Below are positions 16,981-24,839 of a stretch of DNA of 29,920 bases, piece by piece. This stretch comes from CAZOOK01 sp964581385 (GTDB lineage: Bacteria > Pseudomonadota > Gammaproteobacteria > Nevskiales > Nevskiaceae), in contig CAZOOK010000051.1 of the NCBI GenBank assembly GCA_964581385.1, positions 1 through 29,920 of the forward strand, in the 5' to 3' direction. Position numbers and translations under genes: made by a program. How positions within the stretch are numbered: the first letter of the stretch is position 1; each line of letters opens with the position of its first letter. Below the pieces are notes generated by a model that saw nothing but the letters and a program-made list of their open reading frames with translations, did no database searches and had not been told where the DNA came from.

Positions 16981-16996
16981 TGTCACAGGTGTGACA
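16981..16996. promoter_or_regulatory. Perfect palindrome TGTCACA-GG-TGTGACA, possible operator
   Basis: A 7-bp perfect inverted repeat with a 2-bp centre, 12 bases after the VOC stop codon and upstream of the OYE gene. Its compactness suggests a protein-binding site rather than a hairpin terminator, since a 2-base loop is unfavourable. It may control the OYE gene 230 bases downstream. The regulator is unknown. The rest of the 257-base gap shows nothing I can support. Confidence 0.4.
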
Positions 16997-17225
16997 AAAA
17001 GCCTGTGGCTCTGGACCAAAAGAATGCTCCCGTTTTCCGTACGCATACCAGCCGCCGTGGTTTTAATGACCTAGTCGCGCCAATCAGGGTGCGATCGATA
17101 TTAGACTTTAGTTGTACGAAGTAGCGGTAATGGTCGGCGGCGCAGCCGCTGAGCGCAATCGGATAGCGGCTTCCAAATGGGCCAGGAAGGGAATCACCGC
17201 TAGCGAACTTAACGGCGTATTGACC

Positions 17226-18383
17226 ATGACCACTTCAAAGACGTTGCTCTCGCCACACCTGATCGGGAGTCTGACTCTACCCAACCGGATCGTGATGGCG
17301 CCGGTGACGCGCTTCAGAGCCCCCCAGCTGTCTATCGCGCCGATATCCAGGACATCGGAGTACTACGCACAACTGGCTTCAGCAGGTCTCATCATTTCTG
17401 AAGGGATCGCTGTGTCCGCGCAGGCGCGTGGTTACTACGACACGCCGGGACTCTACACAGATGAGCAGGAGCACGCGTGGAGACAAGTGACTGACGCTGT
17501 GCACCGTCACGGCGGGCGCATCTTCGCTCAACTGTGGCACTGCGGCCGGATTTCGCACAGCGGCCTCCACGTCAATGGCACGCCGCCAATCGGGCCCGAC
17601 AATATCCACGCGAACAGCAAGGTTCGGGTATTCGCTTCCCAAGCCGGCAAGACGACACTCGCGCCCAGCTTGCCCCCGCGCGCTCTGAGCTTCGATGAAG
17701 CCCGTGCAGTCAAAAGTGAATTTGTCAGTGCCGCACGCAGGGCTATTGCGGCGGGTTTCGACGGCGTTGAAATCAATGCAGAAGCCGGCTACCTATTCGA
17801 TCAGTTCCGATGCCCCTATTTGAACCATCGCAGCGATGAATACGGCGGCAGTCTGGAAAATCGCTGTCGGTTGCTGCTGGAGACCGCCGCCGCCGTAGCG
17901 GCGGCGGTTGGAAAAAATCGCACGGGCGTCCGCCTGTCGCCGCTGGGTATTGCCAACGATATGCGTTTCGATCCAGAACCCGAAATAACCTATGGCTATC
18001 TGGCGCGTGAACTGAGCAGTCTCCAAATCATCTACCTGCACCTTAATGAACAGGACGGCGAATGGATGCATAACCCGTTGGATCCATTGCTGCCCTGCCT
18101 ACGCGGCGCGTTTACGCAGACGTTGATTCTTAGCGGAGAATTCGACGAAGCGCTCGCCGAGGCCACGCTGCAGTTTGGAGTTGGCGATCTAATTGCATTT
18201 GGCAGCCCCTTCATTTCAATTCCGCATCTCGTTAAACGCCTGAGGCAGGGCACCGAACTGGCACTCAACGATCAGAAGGTGTTCTATTCTGACGGCACCG
18301 CCGGATATGCGGACTATCCAACGTCTCTCAAGTCGGGAGGATCGTCCTTTCGGGTTGGTTCGAGGATTGGCGCGCCTGCATAA
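17226..18383 (+). CDS. Old Yellow Enzyme-like NADH:flavin oxidoreductase with altered active site
   Basis: A 385-residue FMN TIM-barrel protein of the OYE family: HLIGSLTLPNRIVMAPVTRF, AQLWHCGRISH, YLNHRSDEYGGSLENRCR and VRLSPLG are family landmarks. The substrate-binding His/Asn-x-x-Asn/His pair (HSAN in OYE1) is replaced: residues 181-189 read VEINAEAGY, giving Asn184 and Ala187, while the proton-donor Tyr189 is kept. The usual FGRPFI phosphate-binding loop reads FGSPFI. These changes suggest different chemistry or reduced activity. I chose the ATG at 17226; an upstream TTG frame (17112) adds 38 residues that do not look like OYE. It is separated by 257 bases from the VOC gene. Confidence 0.88.
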   Translation: MTTSKTLLSPHLIGSLTLPNRIVMAPVTRFRAPQLSIAPISRTSEYYAQLASAGLIISEGIAVSAQARGYYDTPGLYTDEQEHAWRQVTDAVHRHGGRIFAQLWHCGRISHSGLHVNGTPPIGPDNIHANSKVRVFASQAGKTTLAPSLPPRALSFDEARAVKSEFVSAARRAIAAGFDGVEINAEAGYLFDQFRCPYLNHRSDEYGGSLENRCRLLLETAAAVAAAVGKNRTGVRLSPLGIANDMRFDPEPEITYGYLARELSSLQIIYLHLNEQDGEWMHNPLDPLLPCLRGAFTQTLILSGEFDEALAEATLQFGVGDLIAFGSPFISIPHLVKRLRQGTELALNDQKVFYSDGTAGYADYPTSLKSGGSSFRVGSRIGAPA

Positions 18384-18455
18384 GGGTAAAAACGTACCCG
18401 CCGTGTAAAATCTAGACTTTCCACTCAAGCGCTCCTGGAGCGGCGACAATGCCGC

Positions 18456-18472
18456 TGATGCGCGACGCATCA
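18456..18472. repeat. Short perfect inverted repeat TGATGCG-CGA-CGCATCA
   Basis: A 7-bp stem with a three-base centre in the 272-base gap between the OYE gene and the dienelactone hydrolase gene. No T-run follows on the plus strand, so a terminator is unlikely; operator or chance are both possible. I see no gene in the rest of this gap. Confidence 0.3.
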
Positions 18473-18655
18473 ACGCATTACATGAATCGAAGACGTGATC
18501 CGCGAATGTCCGGAGCAGTATTTCTGGGTAGACAGCGTCAAGGACACGTGGGCAATTCGCCATCGCCGCGATGCTGAACAGCGCTGTCGGCGACTGCCCG
18601 ATACGATGTGAGGCCCATATCAAATGCATTCTCAAGGTTCAGGACCAGATTTATT

Positions 18656-19372
18656 ATGACAACGCAGACGATCGAATATACGAGTGGGAGTAAGAAGTTT
18701 GTTGGACATCTTGCTTGGGACGATTCCCAACCTGGCCGGCGTCCCGGTATCGTCGTCTTTCCCGAGGCGTTTGGACTTAATGACCATGCGCGACAGCGCG
18801 CCGAACGCCTGGCGCAACTGGGATTCGTAGCACTCGCGGCAGATGTGCATGGCGAAGGCGCAGTGTTTAACGACAGGGCCAGCTTGGCGCCCGCTATTCA
18901 GGCCCTTTACGCCAATCGGCTGGAGTGGCGTTCGCGAGCGTGGGCAGCGCTCGACGCACTCATCGCGCAACCACAGGTCGATGGGAACCATACCGCCGCA
19001 ATCGGCTTCTGCTTCGGTGGTGCAACTTGTTTCGAACTTGCTCGCACGGGCGCTCAGCTCGATGCAATAGCAACCTTTCACGCCGGAATCGTTCCCGAAC
19101 TGCCTGAGGATGCCGGACGCATTCACGCAAAAGTGCTGATTTGCCACGGCGCCGAAGACCCCGTGGTTAAAAAAGAAGGCTTGGATGCTGTCATGGCCGA
19201 ACTCAGGCGCGACAAGCTCGACTGGCAACTCCTGCAATACGGCAACGCCGGGCATAGTTTCACTGATCACGAAGCCGAGCAGCGCGGTATGCCAGGCTTT
19301 TCATATAACCGAGCGGCCGATGAACGCTCGTGGGCAGCGATGCGCCGCTTGTTCGACGAGGCGTTCAAATAG
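18656..19372 (+). CDS. Dienelactone hydrolase family protein
   Basis: A 238-residue alpha/beta hydrolase. All DLH landmarks are present: the active-site Glu36 (FPEAFGLND), nucleophile Cys119 in GFCFGGATC, Asp168 (HGAEDPVV) and His200 (NAGHSFTD). Known relatives hydrolyse dienelactone in chlorocatechol breakdown or other lactones and esters. Here it probably opens a lactone or cleaves an ester in the local pathway. The ATG at 18656 fits the family length; a longer frame from 18608 adds 16 unrelated residues. The following gene starts 44 bases later. Confidence 0.93.
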   Translation: MTTQTIEYTSGSKKFVGHLAWDDSQPGRRPGIVVFPEAFGLNDHARQRAERLAQLGFVALAADVHGEGAVFNDRASLAPAIQALYANRLEWRSRAWAALDALIAQPQVDGNHTAAIGFCFGGATCFELARTGAQLDAIATFHAGIVPELPEDAGRIHAKVLICHGAEDPVVKKEGLDAVMAELRRDKLDWQLLQYGNAGHSFTDHEAEQRGMPGFSYNRAADERSWAAMRRLFDEAFK

Positions 19373-19416
19373 ATTTTTTTAATCGCTAGCCCGTATCGCT
19401 ACAACGGAGAAGGTAC

Positions 19417-20166
19417 ATGCCGATGATCCTTTCCGGCACTGCATCCGATCAATTGCCGGAAGTGCTTGCCACTGGCGCCACCGATATCCGCACAATCTTC
19501 GTGTCGATGTCGGCGCGAGAGCCAGTCGGAAAGGACGCGGAATATCTTGAATGGCATTCGCTCGACCATCGTCCTGAGCAGCACCGGCTTGCCGGACTGC
19601 GATTATCTCTTCGATTGGTGTCGACACCCGCATGCCGGGCCGCGCGCGCTGTCAGCGATCCCCGCTACGATGCGGTCGATCACGTCATGACGTACTTCTT
19701 CGCCGACGGCGCCGCATTCGATCAGTTCCGCGTATTGAGTACCGCGCTTGGTGGCGATCGCCGGCCGTTCAGGCTGCCTTCCGTTGATTCCGGTTACTTC
19801 AGATTGGCAGGGAAGGTCGCCGCACGCCGGGCGATTGCAGGTGCCGACGTTATTCCGTGGCGGCCATCGCGGGGCGTTTACATCATCGTTGAGCAGGGCG
19901 CGGTGGCGTCGCCGGCGGCTCTCACCGACATCGCCGGTGTAGCGGGAATCTGGTGGCACGAGGGCAGAGCACCTCCCGTTTCCGGATTTCGAGACAACAC
20001 CGGCCTGCAGCTGACTTACTGTTTCCTGGATGATGACCCGGTGGAAACGGCAGGGCGGTTGCGTCGGCCGCTGGAGCAGCGATGGGCGTCGGGAAAGGTC
20101 GTTCCACTTCTCGCCGCTCCATTCCAGACACTTGTTCCATTTGAGTGGGGGCGTCATCTACCTTGA
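19417..20166 (+). CDS. Dimeric alpha/beta-barrel (EthD-like) protein
   Basis: A 249-residue protein of unknown function. The N-terminal half contains EYLEWHSLDHRPEQHRLAGL, matching the W-x-x-H/DHxPE pattern of EthD-like ferredoxin-fold proteins, and the second half (GVYIIVEQGAV to PLEQRWASG) looks like a degenerate second copy of that fold. Such two-domain proteins occur in catabolic clusters and may bind small hydrophobic ligands. GGAGAAGG precedes the ATG at 19417; the second ATG, two codons on, is an alternative start. It ends 27 bases before the convergent SDR gene. Confidence 0.7.
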   Translation: MPMILSGTASDQLPEVLATGATDIRTIFVSMSAREPVGKDAEYLEWHSLDHRPEQHRLAGLRLSLRLVSTPACRAARAVSDPRYDAVDHVMTYFFADGAAFDQFRVLSTALGGDRRPFRLPSVDSGYFRLAGKVAARRAIAGADVIPWRPSRGVYIIVEQGAVASPAALTDIAGVAGIWWHEGRAPPVSGFRDNTGLQLTYCFLDDDPVETAGRLRRPLEQRWASGKVVPLLAAPFQTLVPFEWGRHLP

Positions 20167-20193
20167 CGCGGGCACCAAAAATCGTTGAGTGAG

Positions 20194-21108
20194 TTACTTC
20201 GCGGCGCCCTTGCCGGATCGCAGAAGCTCCGGATGGCGAGCCTCGATCATGCGGCGGAAGCCGTCTCGCCAATGGATCTTGGTACGTCCCAATACCTCAT
20301 GCATGTAGGTAACGTCGGGCCACAGCGGTGTATGGGCTTCGGGGGTGTATTCGAAGATCGGTTCGATGCCGATCAACTTGCCCATGTAGGCGCAATAATC
20401 TTCCGCGCTGACGGTTTCGCTCCCAGCCCAGTTGACGGTGATCGGCGGCAAAGCGGCGACTTCCATTGCGCGGATGCCGAGATCGACATAGTCGTCCTCG
20501 TAGATGGGGTTGTAGTTGTTGGGCTTGTCGGAGTGGAGCCGAATAGGCTTGCCTTGCAAAATCATCTCAAGCCGATCGGTTGGTGTGCCGCCCTCAGGAC
20601 CATAGGTCGAGCAGATGCGGATAATGGTGAGCGGAATCTTGAAGTGCTCAGCGATCCAGGTGCAGACCGCTTCGCCAGCGATCTTCGAAAAGCTGTAGTT
20701 CGCTCGCAGTGGCGCGCCTGGCGCGTCGGCCTCGGTCAGCGGCTTTCCCTGGTAACGGTAGACTGAGCCTGTCGAGCAGTAGACGAAGCCCTTCGCCTTG
20801 CGGCAGTGAAGGAGCAGGCTTCCAGAATGTTGCGCGTTGGTCTTTACGCAGCGGCGCCAGTCATCGGCTCCTGGATCCACCGCAGCATGGAATACGTAAG
20901 TGAAGTCATCGGGAAGTCCGGAAAAATCTCCGCTCGCCATGTCGATCTGCACAGGCCGAATTCCGACCGATGTCAGCTTGTCTCGATCTCCAGGCTTTCT
21001 GAAACGCGCTGCGCCCCAAACTTCGTTGCACTTTGCCAGCGCCCTGGCGATGGGAAAGGCAATCTTCCCCGTGACACCCGTGATCAGAATTTTCTCGTTG
21101 TGTAGCAC
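20194..21108 (-). CDS. NAD(P)-dependent epimerase/dehydratase (extended SDR)
   Basis: A 304-residue Rossmann-fold enzyme. The cofactor loop is TGVTGKIA (residues 10-17), followed by YVFHAAVDPG. The catalytic residues are Ser112/Thr113 (YCSTGSVYRY), Tyr138 and Lys142 (YSFSK). IRICSTYGPEGG and NWAGSETVS follow the extended-SDR pattern. The start is GTG at 21108 with ACGGAGG seven bases upstream, so the GTG is well supported. It is the only minus-strand gene in the cluster, convergent with the EthD-like gene and divergent from the NTF2-like genes. The substrate could be a sugar nucleotide or, given its context, a ketone or alcohol intermediate. Confidence 0.9.
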   Translation of the reverse strand: MLHNEKILITGVTGKIAFPIARALAKCNEVWGAARFRKPGDRDKLTSVGIRPVQIDMASGDFSGLPDDFTYVFHAAVDPGADDWRRCVKTNAQHSGSLLLHCRKAKGFVYCSTGSVYRYQGKPLTEADAPGAPLRANYSFSKIAGEAVCTWIAEHFKIPLTIIRICSTYGPEGGTPTDRLEMILQGKPIRLHSDKPNNYNPIYEDDYVDLGIRAMEVAALPPITVNWAGSETVSAEDYCAYMGKLIGIEPIFEYTPEAHTPLWPDVTYMHEVLGRTKIHWRDGFRRMIEARHPELLRSGKGAAK

Positions 21109-21323
21109 GCGTCCTCCGTAAGCCTCTCCCGCACCATGCTGCCTTGACGAGCAGGTCTCGGATTGGCACGCTCGATTAGATGCTACGGTCGCAATCTAGG
21201 AATGTAAACAGTAGTTTGTGAGGAGCAGACGCTGCTTTTCCCAAGCGTGCACCCGAGCACTTAATTCGCGACCTGAGTAATAGCTCGCACGGTTTCATAA
21301 CAGTCAAAACCACGGAGGAGACG

Positions 21324-21749
21324 ATGAGTAGCGCCAAGCCAAATACTGAAAATAACGGAGCCGATGGTCCGCTTTGCCGCATCGTGCTGGAATACATCGC
21401 GAGGGTAAAACAGCTGGTCGATTTGGCCAAACAGCCCGGCTTCAAGGCAGCCGAGTGGGCTCCGCTGTCCAACTTGGTGGCAGTGGACGAATTCGAACGA
21501 GTAGGCAATTTCAAGGAAGTAATGGGCTGGCCCAAATACATCGAATTCCTGGGTCGGTGGGCTGCGTCGGCGGAGTGGGAATCCTCTTTCAAGAGAATCC
21601 ACCAGTGGTCGAACATGGTGTTCCTCGAACTCGAAGAGCGAAGCGCTGCAGGTGACAAGCGCACAGTGATCAATTCACTTACGGTCTACGAATTCAATGA
21701 GGCCAACAAGCTCCGCCATCTCGACATTTATCTTCAGGGAGTGTTCTGA
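21324..21749 (+). CDS. NTF2/SnoaL-like protein, first of two
   Basis: A 141-residue cone-shaped alpha+beta barrel candidate. The C-terminal strands TVINSLTVYEFNEANKLRHLDIYLQ are typical of the NTF2/SnoaL superfamily, whose members include isomerases, cyclases and dehydratases. I cannot identify a catalytic Asp/His pair with confidence. The ATG at 21324 has a clear GGAGGAG upstream. It is divergent from the SDR gene over 215 bases, which must hold both promoters; I see no clear operator there. Confidence 0.72.
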   Translation: MSSAKPNTENNGADGPLCRIVLEYIARVKQLVDLAKQPGFKAAEWAPLSNLVAVDEFERVGNFKEVMGWPKYIEFLGRWAASAEWESSFKRIHQWSNMVFLELEERSAAGDKRTVINSLTVYEFNEANKLRHLDIYLQGVF

Positions 21750-21821
21750 CCGGGACGGGAAAAATCATCGTCGTCTGATCTGCAACACAATACGTCTCAC
21801 TGACCCGGAACAAATTCCGTC

Positions 21822-22310
21822 ATGACAAGCCCAATATCCGTCGAAGAACTTCTGGCGCGCGAAAGCATTCGCGACACGATGGCGCGCTATACCCTGGCAG
21901 GTGACCGCTTGCGTGCGGACGATTTCGTCGCAACCTTCACCGAGGACGGCGTACTCGAATCGGACGGCGTTCCCACGCGGGATGCGTTTTGCTACCGCGG
22001 CAGGCAGGCGATCCGCGAGTGGATCGAGCGTTGGACCGACGTTCCTAGCGGTGGGCACTCCGCGCCTCGGGCCACCTTTGTTCGCCATCACCTGTCCACT
22101 AGCCTGATTGAGATCGGCAGCCCTGACATGGCGAGCGCTCGCACCTACTGGGTGGCCTACACCGACATTGGTCAGGATCACTGCGGCTACTACATCGACA
22201 GCTTTCGAAAGATCGGAGCTCTCTGGTTCATCGCGCACCGCAAGGTTCGTCTCGACTGGCGCGCTACCAATAGCCTCTTCGCGTCTGCTATTTCGAGGTC
22301 GCGCGGATGA
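21822..22310 (+). CDS. NTF2/SnoaL-like protein, second of two
   Basis: A 162-residue protein of the SnoaL_4 type: ELLARESIRDTMARYTLAGD then ADDFVATFTEDGVLE at the N-terminus, RHHLSTSLIEI and ARTYWVAYTDIG in the middle, and WFIAHRKVRLDWR at the end. Related proteins include polyketide cyclases and scytalone-dehydratase-like enzymes, often with catalytic Tyr/His/Asp; several such residues are present. It follows the first NTF2-like gene by 72 bases and is only distantly similar to it, so they are not a recent duplication. Confidence 0.85.
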   Translation: MTSPISVEELLARESIRDTMARYTLAGDRLRADDFVATFTEDGVLESDGVPTRDAFCYRGRQAIREWIERWTDVPSGGHSAPRATFVRHHLSTSLIEIGSPDMASARTYWVAYTDIGQDHCGYYIDSFRKIGALWFIAHRKVRLDWRATNSLFASAISRSRG

Positions 22311-22334
22311 GTCGTCACGGTCGGCAGCAGCATG

Positions 22335-22368
22335 CCGGCTGATCCAGCCGGGAGTATTAGCAATACTC
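22335..22368 (+). terminator. Two adjacent perfect hairpins after the NTF2-like genes
   Basis: CCGGCT-gatcc-AGCCGG (22335-22351) and GAGTATT-agc-AATACTC (22352-22368) abut each other, 24 bases after the NTF2-like stop codon. Both stems are perfect. There is no U-run, so intrinsic termination is doubtful; they may mark the transcript's 3' end. The remainder of the 514-base gap up to 22824 is AT-richer and shows no convincing gene. Confidence 0.4.
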
Positions 22369-22824
22369 GCAGCACCAGTTCGTCGTTCAGCGTGGATCCG
22401 TGATGAGATTCCATTCCGGACGGATTCGAAAATAAAGCACTGCAAAAAGCCGGCGCGGATCTGAGCGCGCAGTATTGCTCCGAACTGATCTTCGTGAGCT
22501 TCACTGCATCAGTATTTGGCCGTAAGGTCAGAGCGAGTGTGAATAATATAAAGTATGATTGCTCGGCACCTTTGGATAACTAACACCACGCAATTCGTCA
22601 AATAGACGGGAGGGCGCCGCAAAATTCAGCAAAAATGCAAGGAGGCCGACGAGCAACGAAATCTGGTCGTGCTTGCTTTTGCGCGAAACAAAACAGGGTC
22701 GTAAAGAGGTAAAATCAACAAAGCGTTTGCATGGGCTCCGCTCAAAGAACGTTCACATAAAAGCGACCGCGGTACGGATTTCAGAAGACGTATCAGCGGC
22801 GAAAGTGCGGTGGGGGAGATAACT

Positions 22825-23988
22825 ATGACTTCGAAGCTCGAGTCTGGCGCGCGCTGGATTGGTGAATATCAACTGCGCCCGCGACGTTCAAACTTTGGGA
22901 TTGTCGCAATAATCTGCATCTGTGCAGGTCTGGTCTTGGCACCTGCGCGCAGTGCCGTGGCTGACGTTGACCTCTATGGAGTCCAGAGCACCCTGGACTC
23001 CTACCTCGGCATTCTGTTCGGAGATGTGAGCGGATACAGCTTGGCGTTTTCTGAAAATGCGCGCGGCTCGCTGGCAACCGTGGCAAACGGTAACCTGGCC
23101 ATAGACAGCGTGGTGGCGCTGGCTTCGGCAACCAAGATCCCTGCGGCCATCGCGATACTGACACTCGTTGATGCCCACAAGCTCGATCTCGACACCCCAG
23201 TCGGTCAGTATCTAAACAAATTGGATCCCAGCTTCAATTGGCCCAGCGACAAGAGCGCCATTACGATGCGGATGCTACTCAGCCACACGGCCGGCTTTCC
23301 GTCACCGCCGGATCCGGAAAGTGGCTATTGTCTGAATGTGCAGTTCACCACTCTAAGGAGCTGCGCTCAGTACGTCGCCAACGCTTCCCTGAATTTCAAG
23401 CCGGGTACCACGTTTTCCTACACGGGCGTGGACTACCAGATCGCCGGCTACATCGCCATGCTGATCTCCGGGAAATCCTGGAATGATTTTTTCAACGACG
23501 CAGTGGCCACTCCGTTGCGATTGACCACGTTTTCCTATGGATCGGATCCGAATCCGCGCATCGCCGGCGGAGGTCAGTGCAACGTTTCCGACTATTCGAA
23601 GATTCTGCGCATGCTGCTGCGCAACGGCGTCTCCGACAAGGGTCGGCGCGTGCTTTCACAGCAACTAGTCCAGGAAATGGAAACGGATCAGACCCAGGGT
23701 CTCACCATAGAACCGCTGCCATCCTTGTTCTTCAACGGCGGCGGCAATCTGCAGAACGAGTTCTCCGGATACACCTTCGGATTTTTCATCCTCAGCGATT
23801 CCGTGGTTGCAACAAGTGGCTCGCCGGGCCCGGTTTTCGCTGATCCTGGCGCCTATGGCGCGACGTCGTGGCTAGATACAGGTCTTCACTATGGCGGTAT
23901 TCTCCTCATCAACGCCAATACAACCGTCGGCCTGAATATGGTGTCAACGGTTACCCCACACATCGTTTCAGACCTGGGAAGGCCGTAG
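22825..23988 (+). CDS. Secreted serine hydrolase, beta-lactamase/penicillin-binding fold
   Basis: A 387-residue class-C-like serine hydrolase (family VIII esterase or D-peptidase type). The nucleophile motif SATK (Ser101, Lys104) and the second motif FSYTGVDY (Tyr199) are visible; the third motif is probably GAYGATSW. A hydrophobic export segment (residues 25-47, NFGIVAIICICAGLVLAPAR, then SAVADVD) follows a long basic N-terminus. GGGGGAG precedes the ATG at 22825. True beta-lactamases have Tyr-Ser/Ala-Asn; here the motif is Tyr-Thr-Gly, which favours an esterase or lactonase role. It may start the breakdown of an ester substrate outside the cytoplasm. Confidence 0.88.
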   Translation: MTSKLESGARWIGEYQLRPRRSNFGIVAIICICAGLVLAPARSAVADVDLYGVQSTLDSYLGILFGDVSGYSLAFSENARGSLATVANGNLAIDSVVALASATKIPAAIAILTLVDAHKLDLDTPVGQYLNKLDPSFNWPSDKSAITMRMLLSHTAGFPSPPDPESGYCLNVQFTTLRSCAQYVANASLNFKPGTTFSYTGVDYQIAGYIAMLISGKSWNDFFNDAVATPLRLTTFSYGSDPNPRIAGGGQCNVSDYSKILRMLLRNGVSDKGRRVLSQQLVQEMETDQTQGLTIEPLPSLFFNGGGNLQNEFSGYTFGFFILSDSVVATSGSPGPVFADPGAYGATSWLDTGLHYGGILLINANTTVGLNMVSTVTPHIVSDLGRP

Positions 23989-24063
23989 TCGGTATTGCTA
24001 AATGTCCGGCAGCTACCGCTGCGATCCATGCAATATCGCCCAGCGGGTGCGAAGGTATTCGAC

Positions 24064-24151
24064 TTCGACGAAGAGATGTGACCATGCGGGCCGTAATGAG
24101 CCAGGGCTAGAACGGGTGACGACTAGCCCCAACCATAACGCAACCCAACGG
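24064..24151 (+). repeat. Dispersed 88-bp repeat, copy A
   Basis: About three quarters identical by eye to 29336-29423, with best conserved blocks TTCGACGAAG, GGGCCGTAAT, GACGACTAG and CCATAAC(G)GCAACCCAACGG. Each copy begins inside a short open frame ending in an acidic tail just before a TGA (here FDFDEEM). It sits directly upstream of two deleted genes. I do not recognise it as a named insertion sequence. Confidence 0.6.
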
Positions 24152-24227
24152 CTGATGAGTTGATCACCGCAGTCTCGGATCGCGGGCAGAGCTATCTGTG
24201 CCCGACACTGAAGGCCTGACGATCGCC

Positions 24228-24656
24228 ATGAACATGCCATTGAGCAATCCCGCGACCGAGCTTCGCCGCCATGAATTGGGGGAGCCGCGTCGGATCGTTG
24301 TTCGCACTCGCGGTCGCCAGCATGGTCCGGTGATGAGGCTCGTGAGCCCGTCCGACATCGGCGAACTGATCAAGCCGTTTATATTCCTCGATCACGCCGA
24401 AGTTGCGCCGCGCCCTGAGCCGGTGTTCGGAATCCATCCACACTCGGGCATCGCGACGCTCACGACTGTCCGTCGTGGCGGATTGAATTACGAGGACACC
24501 ACCACAGCGAACGGAAAAATCGGCTCAGCAATCAAGCATCCCCATCCACTGGTTCTCGGCTATTACTCGGTCCACACAAGCGAAGCGGGCCTCGAAAAGG
24601 GCGAAGCCGAAATACGTCGCATCGGCAGCCGACTCCGCACGCGGGGCCGGCGCTGA
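24228..24656 (+). pseudogene. Pirin-family protein with a large internal in-frame deletion
   Basis: The first ~95 residues are pirin: RRIVVRTRGRQHGPVMRLVS, ELIKPFIFLDHAEV, then GIHPHSGIATLTTV carrying the first two metal-binding histidines. Directly after TTTANGKIG the frame jumps to SAIKHPHPLVLGYYSVHTSE and GEAEIRRIGSRL, which belong to the extreme C-terminus of the family. Roughly 130-150 residues, including the second cupin half and the remaining metal ligands, are missing, with the junction near 24520-24526. The frame is open, but the product cannot form a bicupin. I start at the ATG at 24228; a GTG at 24198 is upstream. Confidence 0.85.
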
Positions 24657-24686
24657 CTCATTCCGTTTACAAGAGGAGCATTTCCC

Positions 24687-24775
24687 ATGCGTTCGATATT
24701 GTGACTGGCGACGTCGAGCGCCTTGGCGGCCGGCCGGCCAAGCCTCTCCGCGATGTGCTTGCCGGGGCGCTGTAA
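24687..24775 (+). pseudogene. Scar of an SDR/NmrA-type gene: start codons and last codons only
   Basis: An AAGAGGAG ribosome-binding site is followed by ATG CGT TCG ATA TTG, matching the MRSILVTG start of many NAD(P)-binding proteins but running into TGA. One base over, the frame reads VTGDVERLGGRPAKPLRDVL and ends AGAL-stop at 24775, like the C-terminus of NmrA/quinone-reductase-like proteins. About 250 codons appear to be missing. It lies 30 bases after the deleted pirin, so two neighbouring genes have been hollowed out in the same manner. Confidence 0.55.
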
Positions 24776-24839
24776 TCTCCTTCGGCCTGAAGACTTGTAT
24801 CTGAACCGATCTGACCTAACTTTCAACCAGGAGTTTTCT

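Noticed and set aside
18632..19270. Minus-strand frame of 212 codons opposite the dienelactone hydrolase gene
   Set aside because: The plus strand carries an intact catalytic triad; the antisense frame has no recognisable domain.
19373..19382. T-run right after the dienelactone hydrolase stop codon as a terminator
   Set aside because: No GC-rich stem precedes the T-run, and the next gene follows closely in the same direction.
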